Numbered from the stretch's first letter, positions 22,665 through 34,593 are shown. The stretch: DNA of 64,000 nucleotides from Pelobates cultripes (GCA_933207985.1 OW240921.1:19016344-19080343), one strand, 5' to 3'. Notes: generated by a model not told the origin, from the sequence alone. A program made the numbers and translations.

Positions 22665-25580
22665 TGGTTTGTAGGTAATGCATATTTCCCCATAAGGGTT
22701 GTGAGGACTGCAAGGGTATAGCCCCTGAATTATTTCTCCAGTCTCCTTAAAACTTAAGTTTTAAGTTTTTACATTGTATTATATTGCATATCATATCGAA
22801 TGGGATTCAAATGACTGTTATGATTGTTACTTCTATATCATAAGCCCACTACACTTTCTATGAGAGTGGGATAGCATATTTGTGTTGCAGTGTTTGCATG
22901 ATGAGCTCAGTATTTTCCTACTGAGACAATACTCACCTCATTCTAGTAGTTAAGTCCCCCTAAGGGAATTACTCTAAAGTAAACTAAAAACCAAATAGTA
23001 CGTTTGTTGTGAAGGATCTATACTGTACATATACATATGTATATAGCCTAGAACCACTAGATAAGTCCACTTTTACATCGGTCCAACTCCAGCTTAATAA
23101 TATTCCGTAAGCTAACTTTTGCTTTCTACAGGTACTCTTAATGATACAGTGCAGTAAGATATATTTTGCTTGCTACAGGATATTCATTCTGTGTATTATT
23201 TTTACTATATTATTACTATAGGTATCTTGATGGGTATTTTTGTATATCTAATAAGATGGGACAAGATAGTTCTAAGTATATTTTCAAGATTAAGCCTATG
23301 TTGTTGTTGGAGAACCCCTGAACTGACTTAACCTTATTCTCCCTAAAACATAATATACAATATAACTGTTAATGTATAACCTCCCTCCTTTCCTAGAGCT
23401 GCCAGAGAAAGACAGATTCCTGATGAAACAGGGAATAAAAATAAATTAATTTAAAAAAGTAACTTAAGACATGAATTAAGAAGTGGCTAACTGCTCATTT
23501 TACTTCTGGTGACTATGTGCAGCAAATGCCATTTATGTTAGTAGAACATAAGGTGGTCCTTACAGTTGCCAATTTCTCAGTAGTTCCATCTTTAAGGAAA
23601 TACATCCTCTTGATTTGAAAAAAAAAAAGCTTACCACTAATCTAATTCAATGTGATATTTTAGATTGTGAAAGTGGACAAAATTTGTTGAAGGGGCTGCT
23701 GAGATTTTTATTCCTTGTGGCCACAACTGAGACTCTCTGTGTGTTGGGTTTGAGGTTTTGGTCAGGCTTGTTGTCCGGATCATAAAATCATGGACAATGA
23801 TAGAATCTGCATTTGTATGGCCCTTGGACACTCCACTTGACCGGTTAACTCAAAGGTTTGCCAGACCGTTAACATGGCATAGCGTAAATATGTTGAATGT
23901 CTGAGGTCAGAAAAATACAACTGACTCCAATTCTGTGACACAATGTCCAAAAATTCCCTCAATGTCTATTAGGCTGATATAGCATCATCTGAGGGAAAAA
24001 AAAATTACTGACAGGGTACAGACCTTGTGTAGCCAGTGTGGCCTGCCATATATACAATCGGTAAATAAAAGTTGAAAGTATAAAATCTACATGAAGAAGC
24101 CCGCTATGTATGGGGTATAAGTATAATCAGGTGATCATGAAAATACAATTGAACATAAGTAGTAAATGGGAGAAAATATAAATGGTATACCTTACAATGA
24201 TATGTTCTAAATACTACAGCTGTTAAAGGTTTGTTCTGTGTGGATGCAGTGACTATGTGTTAATGTGCAGTTTGGTTGCGCGTTGTTACATCAGAAGGTC
24301 TGCATATGGAGTGTGCAACTTAATTGACAATTAGAATATTTGAGTATTCATGTAACTGTGCTGATTTTATATTTGAATCAGTTTGTCCCATTACATAACT
24401 GTATGAGTAACTGTAAATATGAAAATATGAAATATGAATCATATCGCAATGATTGTGGAGTATGAATTCTATGTTGTGTAATGCATTGGTGTGCTATGTG
24501 TTACTGTCCATTGTCTATGAGTTTAGATAGTAAAGCAAAGAATATTTGCATGTCATTAATGCAAGCCTTTAATGTTTTTACAACATGTCACATGCTGTAC
24601 AGCCAGCAAAAATGTAACCATTGCATGCTATTACTCCTGGATATTTTTTGATATAAGAAAAGCGTTTGTTACAAATCGTGGATACATGTTTCCCTCTGTA
24701 AATGGACTAATCCTGAAAGTGATTATTTTACTGCAAAACATTGGAAGGACAAGGAGTTAGTTCTCCCTTATAAAGGGGAACTATTAGGGGAGTAATTTAG
24801 ATAAAACTCTCACAAATATGGAGTGAATAGTGTGAATATAGATGATTAGGGGAGTAATGTCCAGCTGAGAGTTAACTCTACTTTAAAAAATTCATTGCAT
24901 TGTTTGTGTCAAAAAAAATATGTTATCCATATTGATTGTTGTAATGGCATTTTGTTATTACATTATTCCCTTTCATCTTTGATACATGAGTGGTTGTGGT
25001 TTAGGTACTAGGCTACCTGTCCTCCTAGGTGATAGATGATGATTTTATTAATCAGCCACAGACTTATATTCACTGTCATGATCTTTCTACCATAAAAAAA
25101 AAAAAGGTTCATGTACAATAGTTTTTTCCAAAGTAAGGTTCATCTAGTGTACCTCAATGATAATAGGGAAATGGTAAAATGTTATTTTTATAAGCTATCA
25201 GACAGCATGATATCAGAGACTGGGTAGTAACAGGTTACGAATGAACAGTAACTCTTACAAGACATAACAACTCTTGTCGAAATCAAATGTTTTTACAATA
25301 TTTATTATACAGATTTATATTTTTGGATGTAATGTAATCATGTTGACAAAATAAACTTGACAAAAAAAAGTGCTCTCACTAATTTGTTTTTTAATCCAAA
25401 TATATAATTGTCTAATTTTACCAACTCAGAATTGGCATGGCAAAAAATGTCTGATATTGTCTAGCCATTAGGGTAAGCATTTAGCCGTTTTTGCATGTTA
25501 GCACACTAACAGGCACTTTTTGCCTCCACTAACTATGCATCCAGTTTAGGTACATTGGCCTTAAATTTAAAAAAAAATTT
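22662..25580. other. No gene recognised
   Basis: AT-rich sequence with no supported exon, LINE or LTR. Short frames at 23637-23962 and 24572-24760 have no domain or splice context. Confidence 0.3.
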
Positions 25581-25599
25581 GAATTAGCTTTGACATTGT

Positions 25600-26120
25600 C
25601 ACTGTACAGGGTTATTCATTAAATAAAGAATTTAAAGTGAATTTCAAATGTAAGGCCAAAGTAGCTGAATTGGTAGCCTATATGACTTAATGGACACGCA
25701 AGCCCTTAAAATCACTTTAGGTTTCTCAAATGCTTTATGTGTAAATAGTGTGTCCTCTTTTTGCATTTTAAAATAGAAAGTGGCACTTTTATTAATTAAT
25801 CTTGTTACAGTCTTTACCTTGGCTGTCAAGCATTCACAGGTCCTGTTAATTCCTAGTTGTCGCTCAGTGTCAAATGCAGTGGCAGATGCAAGATATTGCA
25901 ATTCATAGAAGGAATATGACTTCACACTGTAAGCACTATTTCAAAGTAGATGGTGCAGATAGTACAATGCATCTATTTTCACTGATAACCAGGGGCGGAT
26001 CCAGTGTGTGTGGGGGGGGTAGAGTGTGTGGGGGGGTGCAGTGTGTGAGACTTTGTAGGCTAAGATTGGGGATGAGTGTTGCAGGGTCTGTGAGGGGAGC
26101 ATCTTTTTCATTTTAAGGCA
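25600..26120. repeat. MITE-like termini
   Basis: CAGGGTTATTCATTAAA near 25608 and CCAGGGGCGGATCCAGTG near 25989 have the look of hAT-type non-autonomous element ends. I could not find the matching opposite ends. A G-rich TGTGTGGGGGG stretch follows the second. Confidence 0.25.
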
Positions 26121-27059
26121 AGGTAAGAGCCGATTTGTGCCAGGACAACCCATAACCATAAGATATCAACAGATATATCCTGCTGGTTATCCACTTGTTC
26201 CCCTTGACAAACAAAATGTCCACTGCTAGACATACTCACCACCAACTCTCTTCCCAGTCTAGTCAACTACATTTGTGGGCAAAGTTTAGCATTTAACTCA
26301 TCAATGCCATGTTCTGAGACTGGCCACATTGAAGAATTTTTTTAGGTTAGAAAACAATACAAAATAGAAATACATTTCAAACCTATTTCAGGTTAACTGG
26401 ACCTGTCATCTATCGCTTACCTAGTTTGTTGTAACAAAATAAACAATTTCAAAAATAAAATAAATAAGTTATCTCAGATTTTTTTCTACAACTGACAATG
26501 ATTTATTCATTCAAAATACTTTATTGCATGTTATTCTCCTGAAAAAAAATAACATGTTTGATTTTCAAAAGAATCAATGAAATTAAAGATTTAGCAGAGT
26601 GCTCTGTTCTAAAGATTCATCTAAATGGGACAGTCACCATAGAAACCAGTGAATAGAGCAGGAAAAGTCCATCATCGACTCCTCCACGTTTAAATGTTTG
26701 CACCACTTTTTAGAACAGAAGACTTCGCAAAATTATTTATTTATAAAATATTTTACGAGGAAGGATACATTAAGATTTCTCTTGTTTTCAAGTATGCCCT
26801 GGTTCTCCCTCAATGTTTTAGATATGAGAAATGTCAATATATCTACCCTGGTAAAATATTTTACAAATTCATATTATAACAAACAGATACATTTTTAAAT
26901 ACATTGCATGTGATTTTATTAAAGCAAGGTGATAAGATCAGTCATTGTTAAATCAATATCACCAGAGCATTGAAGATCACTGTAAATTGAGAGTGTAGTT
27001 AGAATTTTTGAATTCAAAAGAGATGGGCACATAGAGAAACAGGTATTTATAGAGAGATA

Positions 27060-27440
27060 GCGTGAGAACAGGTGAACAGTGAGCCAGGTAAACAGACAGA
27101 GACAGGCATATAGAAAGAGACAGGTAAACAGAGAGAGACAGGTATATAAAGTGAGATAGGTAAACAGAGAGAGACATGCACATAGCTTGAGACAGGTAAA
27201 CAGAGAAAGACAGACTTATAGAAAGAGACAGGTACACAGAGTGAAACAGGTAAACAGAGACAGGTACAGAGAATGAAACAGGTAAAAAGAGAGCGACAGG
27301 TACATAGAGTGAGACAGGTAAGCAGAAAGAGACAAGTACACGGAGTAAGATAGGTTAGCAGAGTGAGACAGGTAAGCAGAGGGAGACATGTACATATAAT
27401 GAGACAGGTAAACAGAGAGAGACAAGTACATGGAGAGAGA
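27060..27440. repeat. 36-bp (2 x 18) minisatellite
   Basis: About ten imperfect copies of a 36-base unit made of two 18-base halves (GACAGGTAAACAGAGAGA and GACAGGTACATAGAGTGA). The unit is a multiple of three and almost free of stops on the minus strand, so three overlapping Leu/Ser/Cys-rich frames stay open there. These are by-products, not genes. Confidence 0.85.
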
Positions 27441-27529
27441 TACATATAAATAATAATTATATAACACTTGTCAAAATATGTCGTATAATATCTAGAAACA
27501 CTTTGCATGTTAATAGTGTATTTTATTTT

Positions 27530-27892
27530 TAATGGAGAGCAAAAAATGGGTCGCAAGAGTATTCTGAGAACGGACAGCAGCTAAAATAGCCTGCCCTTCG
27601 GTGGGTCCCCGCTCAGAACTCAAGCTGGTTTTAGCTCATCTTGTGCCATTACAGAGAGAACATATCTGAAGCATATCAGACTGGTCCCACCCATACGGGC
27701 AGTCCAGATCCAAAATGCCAGCAAGTTCTCTCTGCACGAGAGATACAGCAACCCCAGACGATCGTTTCAGCCTTGTTAGGCATCATCAGTGAGGCATAGC
27801 TGATATATCTCTAGGCACCGTGATCAAGGGGTCCACGTCTGGATTACCCTTTAAACTAATGGAGAGCAAAAAATGGGTCGCAAGAGTATTCT
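27530..27892 (-). mobile_element. Hammerhead-bearing repeat between 36-bp direct repeats
   Basis: Identical 36-base direct repeats (27530-27565 and 27857-27892, TAATGGAGAGC to AGAGTATTCT) bracket about 291 bases with no coding frame. On the minus strand this unit carries a well-formed type I hammerhead (27752-27794). Degenerate relatives lie near 9600-9810 and 37740-37850, so this is a dispersed family. The direct repeats may be a long target duplication or the ends of a retrozyme-like tandem unit; sequence alone does not decide. Confidence 0.65.
27752..27794 (-). ncRNA. Hammerhead ribozyme, type I, well formed
   Basis: Minus strand, in order: stem I 5' strand CCTCA (27790-27794), box CTGATGA (27783-27789), stem II GCCT/AGGC, GAAA (27668-like box at 27765-27768), short stem III AC-GATC-GT, cleavage triplet GTC (27757-27759), then TGGGG (27752-27756) closing stem I with one G-U pair. 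All invariant core bases are present. Stem III is only two pairs with a four-base loop, as in the newt satellite and PLE hammerheads, which are known to work best as dimers. Confidence 0.7.
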
Positions 27893-28029
27893 TTTATTTA
27901 TTTATTTATTTTTAATTTCCAGTTTATTGAAAGAGTTAACTGAAATTACATAATTCAACCTTTGACCAAAAATTGCCTAACGAACTAAACAAAGAACATT
28001 GAGTGAAATAATTTTTTTTTTTTATCAGA

Positions 28030-28081
28030 ATGCCCTCTTTACTTGTGACAATATCCTTCATTCTGGCTGTAACTTCAAAAG
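28030..28081 (+). CDS. Gene B exon 1: signal peptide
   Basis: [17 protein letters not shown] is a short hydrophobic leader of 17 residues, typical for secreted three-finger proteins. The donor G|GTAAGA follows 28081, leaving phase 1, which matches exon 2 at 31392. The start ATG (28030) is preceded by TTATCAGA. A TATC microsatellite begins eight bases into the intron. Confidence 0.75.
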
Positions 28082-28087
28082 GTAAGA

Positions 28088-28100
28088 TCTCTATCTATCC

Positions 28101-28160
<60 letters not shown>

Positions 28161-28165
28161 GTCTG

Positions 28166-28198
<33 letters not shown>

Positions 28199-28208
28199 AT
28201 ATCTATCT
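28088..28208. repeat. TATC microsatellite in gene B intron 1
   Basis: About 28 TCTA units with a few TCTG variants. It begins eight bases after the exon 1 donor. Confidence 0.95.
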
Positions 28209-28359
28209 ACCCAGGACTAGTGCAATGATTTTTGTTCTCCCTTTAAGGACAAAATAGCCAAACTTGCAACTGGCTGGTGATGAGCAACTTAGAGAAACTC
28301 TACAGAGTTAGGAACAAAAACGTGTATCCCCGATACTATAATGCAAAAATAACTATTTA

Positions 28360-28715
28360 GATGACCGGCCCACCCTCTCCATCTTGATGATCTCAGCCAA
28401 TCCAAGGAGGCTATTGTGCATTTGCGGTAAATCACTGCACCAGTCAGCATCTCCTCATAGAGGACATGAATCAATGCATCTCTAAGGTGAACATTTAGCT
28501 CCTCCATATATAGTGTGGAGACACTGAGCGTCAGTGCTCCACACAGTGCAGTACTGACCCAAGAAGCACCTCTAGTGGCTGTCTGAGTGACTGCCACTGG
28601 AAGTGTCCTCAAGCAGCAATGTTTACATTGAAAAGCCTGCAGGGATAGGCTATATTCAACGGAACAAGTATATTAAACTGTAGTGGTTCTGGTGACTATA
28701 GTGTCCCTTTAATGT
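28360..28715. mobile_element. TTAA-type MITE, diverged
   Basis: The right end CTGGTGACTATAGTGTCCCTTTAA resembles the ends of the TTAA MITEs at 7940 and 33948 in layout, and CCTCTAGTGGCTGTC inside is shared with them. The left end is unclear. No coding frame. Confidence 0.5.
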
Positions 28716-29379
28716 GAGGTAAAGTAGAGATTAGTGGTACTAATACTATAATAGATTGCCTACTTACCACCAGATGAGGGCAAGATGATAATGATTGCTG
28801 GCTGCAGTCTGGCTCCTTGGTCTGGTGTAGAACAGGCTCTCAGGAGGCTGCTTGCAGCTGCTCACCAAAACCAAAACCCTGGGGGGAACAGGAAGCAGTT
28901 TAATTTGCAGCAGGCCACCTCCTTGGCTGTCGCAGGCACTGCTGCTGCCCACTGTCAGCCAGACTTCTTTCTTGAATGCAGCATGTCTGACTCTGCCCTC
29001 TCACACGTCTCTATGCACAGGGGTGGACAGTTGGAGTGCACAGTGCACCCTTACGCTTCCTGCAAACCTTCCATACTGCAGTCTGCAGGAAGCTAACATC
29101 AGACAGTTTTGATGTCAGACAGCAAGGTGCCTCAAACGTCGGAACTAATGTAGTGAGTGCCCTGGTGCCAGAAACGTTTTGGGCCCCCCTCCAGCGCAAG
29201 CATAGCCAAAAGGTAGATCCTCATCTGTCATTCAACTTCCACACTGCTACCGCAGCTGGGGATCTACCATTTGCCAATCTTTGCAGGGTTGTATTTGTGA
29301 TCAGCATTTGTGTGTTTGAATGTTATCATGGTTTTGTATGGAATGTGTTTGTGCATATAAGGGTGTATTTGCATGTATT

Positions 29380-29790
29380 GTTACTACATTAGAATGCAGT
29401 GGTGTATTTCTATGTAATGTTTGTGTTTGAATGCAGGGGTATATTTCTATGTAATGTTTGTGTTTGAATGCAAGGGTGTGTCTGTATGTAGTTTTGGCTT
29501 TTAAATGCAGGTGTACTTTTGTTTGTAGTGTTGGTGTTTGAATGAAGGGGTGTTTGTAAATAATTAAAAAATGGGTGTGTTTGTAATATTTCCATGTAAA
29601 TGCAGAGGTGTGTTTGTATGTAGTGATGGCTTTAAAATAACATGTACATTTGTGTGTAGTTTTGTTGTTTGAATGAAGGGGTGTGTTTGTATATTATTTC
29701 GGCATTTGACTGTAGGTGTGCGCTTTTATGTAATGTTTGTGTTTGTTTGCAAGGGTGAGTTTGCATGTAGTGTTGGCATTTGATTGCTGT
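29380..29790. repeat. Minisatellite around GTGTTTGAATGCAGGGGTGT
   Basis: Imperfect units of about 40-50 bases with TTTGTATGTA and GTTTGAATGCA words. Frames on the minus strand are by-products of the repeat. Confidence 0.7.
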
Positions 29791-30315
29791 CATGTAAGTG
29801 CATATACACAAATGCTGTCACAATCATACATATTTACACAGATACACAAGCTGACATATACATACGTATTTACAGAGCAATATACATTGACCCACAGATA
29901 AACACACTGGCACACAGATACACATTAACACATATATTTATACACAATGATGCATACAGACATAAACAGATTCACACATATAAACACACAGACACATACA
30001 CTGACATATACTTACACAGATACACACACTGACATATTGACACACAGAAGCACTGCCGCATACACACACTCAGACATGCACATATACACACACTGACACT
30101 ACACTAACACACACATAGATAAACATGCTGACATACATAAACACACATAAACACACTGACACACACATATAAACACACTGACGCACACACACACAGATAA
30201 ACACATATAAACACACTGACACCCACACAGATACAAACATATAAACACACACACATATATAAACACAGTGACACACCCACACACAGATACATACATTAAC
30301 AGATACACACGTCAT
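29790..30315. repeat. ACACA-rich minisatellite
   Basis: Imperfect units of about 20-26 bases (ACACAGATAAACACACTGAC). The minus strand reads as Val/Cys/Tyr-rich open frames in all three phases because stops are rare in the repeat. None is a gene. Confidence 0.8.
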
Positions 30316-30863
30316 AATTGTTACATTGTCATCTACATTGCTATTAACTTACCTTTTATGTGCAGGCTTCCCAGATTCCTGCTGGCTGAGGCTGATGAGT
30401 GTGGAGCTGGCTGGACTGGGTCTTTTCCCTCCTGAAGTTCCTACTTCTTCTATGTCCTGCGTGGCGCTCTGTCGGTATCTGGGAGGAGTCACTTCCTTCC
30501 AAGCTGAAGGACACAGTCATGCTGCTAGAGGGCCGTGGCGCCTTACCGAGTCCCTGTTCAGCAATGCCCACTGAGTGGCCCTAAGAACTTGGGCCACCCG
30601 ATGGGCACCCCAAGCATGCAGGCCTTCAAGCTCCAGAAGGGCATGGCTGGCAGAGGTGGCCCAGGCGGCACCGCGGCATCCCACTGCCCCCTGACTCTTG
30701 TGCTACCTGCTTCTGAGTGCATGCGTCTGAAGCAGTGCAGCACATAGGAATAGATGCGCCGCACAGGTGGTGCATAGCGTAAAGATGATGTGGTCGCCTT
30801 GCACCCACTTTTCCAATGCGCCCTATGCAACTGGCTATCTCGCCTATAGGAAGCGCTGGCCCT

Positions 30864-30892
30864 ATATCTATCTATCTATCTATCTATCTATA
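30864..30892. repeat. TATC microsatellite
   Basis: About seven TATC units directly after the GCGCTGGCCCT repeat end. Confidence 0.85.
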
Positions 30893-31380
30893 AGTCTCTG
30901 TCTGGCTGGTTGTCTGATTTAAATTATTGCAGGAAGTGGTTGGGCATGTGATGAGAAAATTGAAGTCTACATAGGGATCCTTGCTTTCCTTTCTATTGTA
31001 TTTACCAGGAAGTGGATTTCTGGAGTACTGACTAGCATGCACAATGAAATAACTTTAGTTTCTAACTCAAGTATTTCCAGTTATCATGTGTTTCTATTTC
31101 CATTAACCTTAAGTATTTCCATTAATTATGAACGCAGGGCTTTGTATAGGAAATGCAGAATGTTCAATCCATGAATTGACCCATAGAGTTAAGGGCAACA
31201 TACATGTCTATAATCAGCTAAAATTCCATCAGAGCTTCCAGTGTAATGCAGAATTGTATCTTTTATTTTTCTAGACTATTGTTGTATATCAAGGGAGGTA
31301 GATGTAGCTCAGCAACAAAAGTTAGTATTTAATTGCTACATTAAATCCTTTAAAAAAAACCTCCTAAATATTGCATTTTT
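30893..31380. other. Gene B intron; nothing recognised
   Basis: No repeat or exon seen before the exon 2 acceptor. Confidence 0.3.
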
Positions 31381-31391
31381 TTATCTTTCAG

Positions 31392-31507
31392 TCATTGGCA
31401 TCAGGTGTTTCAGCTGTGACAATGAAAATGATGACATATGTCAGGAGGAGATTGTGACTTGCATGGAGTCCACACAATACTTTGTGAAGTCTGATGTCAG
31501 AGCTTAA
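31392..31507 (+). CDS. Gene B exon 2: start of LU domain 1, runs into a stop
   Basis: The acceptor TTATCTTTCAG precedes 31392, in phase with exon 1. The reading gives IGIRCFSCDNENDDIC and EEIVTC, the L-x-C-x2-C opening of an Ly6/uPAR domain. GTGAAG at 31484 could be a donor but leaves phase 0, while exon 3 needs phase 1; otherwise the frame ends at TAA 31505-31507. The exon is short for the family and lacks later cysteines. Confidence 0.7.
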
Positions 31508-32255
31508 TAACAATATCGAAACTGGACTGCATGAATCCCAGGTTTAATTGGGGTACTCTGATAATTCATGATTCCATTTCTCACTTTTGTGTATTAGTAT
31601 ATCAGAGTATAAGTGCAGTTTCCTATCCATGCCCCTATCTATTCTTATGCCAACAGTGCAATAAGCAACATGTATTTGATGATGTTCCCTTAGCCAACAG
31701 CTCATTGAAGATTCACAATGTGCCTCCTATAGGTGGACAGGTTATCACATTCAAAATTAAGAATAGTATTAACGTGAATTTCTGTTCAGCTGTCCACAAA
31801 TAATGTCTAACCATTACACATATTCAATTTCAAATCCATCCCTAATAATGTAAAATAAAACATTTCAGTAGATAAGGACTAACATATACAGTTTCCAAAA
31901 GGTAGAAAAAGACTCATGCTACAAGAAATATTCCATCAAGTGCTAACACAATCTGGATCAGTTCCATTCCTCACACTAAATGTATTTGAAAAAATAGCAG
32001 AATAGAGTAGAATAGAATTGTAAAAGCACAACTGAAACCCTCAAGTTTTAATGCAATGACCCAATGATCTGGTAATTATAATTGAGATCTGATCTATAGT
32101 ATACATATATACATATACAAATACAGAAGTTTCCTTGCTTGTAGACACGTCCAAGTTGCCGGGTGCCAGTCCTAGGCAAAACATGTACCAATATGTAAAA
32201 AATTAGCTGAACTCAGTCTTTAAAGAATGTTTTCAAATTTTTGTCCATCAGGTAA

Positions 32256-32414
32256 CATTCCACTATGCTTAGTGGTAATACATTCCAACAGGGTCGGTCA
32301 ACATTTCAATCCCTCCTGGACCACTTTTTTAGTGTTCCTGAGGAAGGTCCCCAGGTGGGATTGAAATGTTGACTGACCCTGCTTAAAAGTATTACCACTA
32401 AGCATAGTGGGATG
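32256..32414. repeat. Inverted repeat with hammerhead-like core
   Basis: Arms 32256-32321 and 32346-32414 are reverse complements with some mismatches (CCACTATGCTTAGTGGTAATA and its complement at the outer ends). The right arm includes CTGAGGA, a stem II of GGTCCC/GGGATT with two G-U pairs, GAAA, and a GTT triplet (about 32338-32373). This is the head-to-head layout also seen at 38291-38508 and 42943-43098. Confidence 0.65.
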
Positions 32415-32546
32415 TTTTAGACTTGAGAAAGGGAGGTTCTCCCGAAAGCTTGTCATTAAAAAATTATGTTAGTCTAATAAAAAAGGTATTATAAAAAAAG
32501 GTATTATAAGATACAAATTTTATCTGTTTTTTACATATATATATGT

Positions 32547-32589
32547 TTGATCCTGATGAAAGTTCCAGATAGGAACTGAAACGTTGATC
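32547..32589 (+). ncRNA. Hammerhead-like motif with perfect core
   Basis: TTGATC, CTGATGA (32553-32559), stem II AGTTCC/GGAACT with an AGATA loop, GAAA (32578-32581), CGTT, then GATC. The GATC arms give a four-pair stem I. Both conserved boxes are intact. Stem III is missing: GAAAC abuts GTT with no loop, so self-cleavage as a monomer is doubtful. An AATAAA-like TTCAATAAA follows 20 bases downstream. Confidence 0.55.
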
Positions 32590-32661
32590 TTTTAAATGGA
32601 ATTTCAATAAACTGTAAGTTTTAAACTCAACAAAAGTCCGAGAGTGCTGATCACTACTTTA

Positions 32662-32663
<2 letters not shown>

Positions 32664-32711
<48 letters not shown>
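32664..32711. repeat. AT microsatellite
   Basis: Pure (TA)n run of about 24 units, 58 bases before gene B exon 3. Confidence 0.95.
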
Positions 32712-32713
<2 letters not shown>

Positions 32714-32769
32714 TTATAGAAAACATGCCTATGGACATTGAATGCAACTCTCTTAAATCTTTCCCACAG

Positions 32770-32928
32770 CTGTCCAAGTACAGCATTTAAATACTAAGGG
32801 ATGTGCTGATGAACTTACAAACTGTGGCTATGAGGGTGGACTTATTTCTAACAGTGATCCATTAATATCACTGTTTGTGAACATTAAATGCTGCTCTGTG
32901 AATGACTGCAACACCTTGAACTATAATG
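32770..32928 (+). CDS. Gene B exon 3: end of LU domain 1
   Basis: The acceptor TTTCCCACAG and donor G|GTAAGT bound it. It codes NTKGCADELTNCGYEGG and ends NIKCCSVNDCNTLNYN, the CC..DCN close of a three-finger domain. It is clearly paralogous to 5811-5972, with the same phases on both sides. A long AT microsatellite lies just upstream (32664-32711). Confidence 0.8.
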
Positions 32929-33947
32929 GTAAGTGCACTAAATTTTTATTGAAGTTCAATGCAAAAATCATGCATTTAAATAATCTCTATATAATAACTT
33001 GCATTACTATATTGTCCAATTATAAAGTACTGTACAATGGCTTAATAAAGAATACGATAAGTGAAAACAATCAATTAGATGAACACGACAGATTATAAAA
33101 AGGACCATGCTTTCATCAATTGACAGGTAATGGGAAGTCATTAAATAGAAAGTAATAGCACTATGTATCCATAAGGGAAGATACATTTCCATATATATAA
33201 CCTACCTCTTACTCTGCATATTTGTAGAAATTATATAGTAACTAACCTAGTTAGTTGTGGAGTAAGAAGGTATAATTGAGTTAAAACTGAAAGTGTGAGA
33301 ACAAGGTGTGTGAGAAGAGGCAGTACTGGATAACTGTCAGGAAACCAAGTAATTAAGTAGGTCATTATTGTTCTCTTTTCTTCTACATATTTCAAAGGTT
33401 TTAATGCTTTGCGTAAACAGGGAATGGAGGACAGGGAATGAGTTGGAGGTATGAAAGAGTTGAGACTTTCAGAACATTCAAAAAAAAGAAAGGAAGGAGA
33501 GCAGAACACATTCGGAGGTCATAATGAAACAATAGGACTGCATTGAAATAGAGATAGTCCACCTTTTGAAATATAGTTCAGGGTATTTGAAATTAAAGTT
33601 GAGTCATTACAATGATAGATTACATCGTTACAAAACTATATAGATAGAATGAAAAGAGGCTCAAGTCCATCCCATTGCACCTTTCACAATTTCCTATTTC
33701 TGCTGATGATGAAAAAGAAGGTGAAAGTCCAATCTGAAAAAGTCTCCATTTTAAATGCATTACAGGTAAAAATTATTTCTGTGCTCAAAAGTGACACAAA
33801 ACCTTTGCTTATACCTTGAAAGCATACCATCCTTTATAAAAACATCTAGTGATTTTAAAAAACAATCTCTCTAGGACAGTGATTCCAAAGAACCTTTGTA
33901 TAGCCCTGTTAATGAACAGACCATTAGAGAGTGCTATAAATGTTTCT
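32929..33947. other. Gene B intron; nothing definite
   Basis: AT-rich sequence with no supported element or exon. Short frames on both strands have no domain. Confidence 0.3.
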
Positions 33948-34428
33948 TTAAAGGACCACTATAGGCACCCAGACCACTTCAGCTTAATGAAGTGGTCTGG
34001 GTGCCAGGTCCATCTAGGATTAACCATTTTTTTTATAAACATAGCAGTTTCTGAGAAACTGCTATGTTTATAATATGGTTAATCTAGCCTCTAGTGGCTG
34101 TCTATTGACAGCCACTAGAGGCGCTTGCGTGCTTCTCACTGTGATTTTCACAGTGAGAAGACGCCAGTGTCCATAGGAAAGGATTGTAAATGCTTTCCTA
34201 TGAACTGGCTGAATGCGTGCGCGGCTCCTGCCGCGCATGCGCATTCGGCCGTTGACGTCGCTATGGAGGAGGAGTGCTCCCCGCCCGGTGCTGGAGAAAG
34301 GTAAGATTTTAACCCCTTCCTCTCCCCAGAACCCGGCGGGAGTGGGACCCTGAGGGTGGGGGCACCCTCAGGGCACTATAGTGCCAGGAAAACGAGTATG
34401 TTTTCCTGGCCCTATAGTGGTCCTTTAA
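33948..34428. mobile_element. TTAA-flanked MITE, copy 2
   Basis: TTAA at 33948-33951 and 34425-34428, ends AGGACCACT/AGTGGTCCT. The interior matches copy 1 (7940-8439) in reverse order: CAGACCACTTCA, the AAACATAGCAGTTTCTGAGAAAC hairpin, the CCTCTAGTGGCTGTC stem, TCACTGTGATTTTCACAGTGA and CAGGAAAACGAGT. It lies just before the linker exon of gene B. No transposase. Confidence 0.85.
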
Positions 34429-34593
34429 TCTTATCTTATCCTTTCTAATGCAGCAATGGAGGTACGGATCAGGGTAAGCAATTGTTAATCAGCAAATAAG
34501 CAACCCAACAGGAAAAAGAGGTGTGATTAACAATGAACTAGCAGTGCTTATAATAACCGTATTGATTTTCAATACTGTATTTGTGATCTACAG

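Larger units (their letters stand above)
28760..30862. mobile_element. Long non-autonomous repeat ending in GCGCTGGCCCT
   Basis: A GC-rich block with short unsupported frames on both strands, two minisatellites inside (29380-29790, 29790-30315) and a right end whose reverse complement begins AGGGCCAGCGCTTCC, a style common at the termini of hAT or Harbinger non-autonomous elements. The left end was not resolved, so this may be more than one element. Confidence 0.35.

Noticed and set aside
27047..27556. 169-codon minus-strand Cys/Leu-rich frame
   Set aside because: Product of the 18/36-bp minisatellite; all three minus phases are open.
28785..29392. Plus-strand frames of 103, 86 and 118 codons
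   Set aside because: They overlap in different phases within a repeat-like GC-rich block and have no domain.
30070..30315. Val/Cys-rich minus-strand frames resembling membrane proteins
   Set aside because: Arise from an ACACA-rich minisatellite in every phase.
33690..33760. CTGATGATGAAAAAG... as a hammerhead
   Set aside because: The box is present but there is no stem II or GAAA box at the right spacing.
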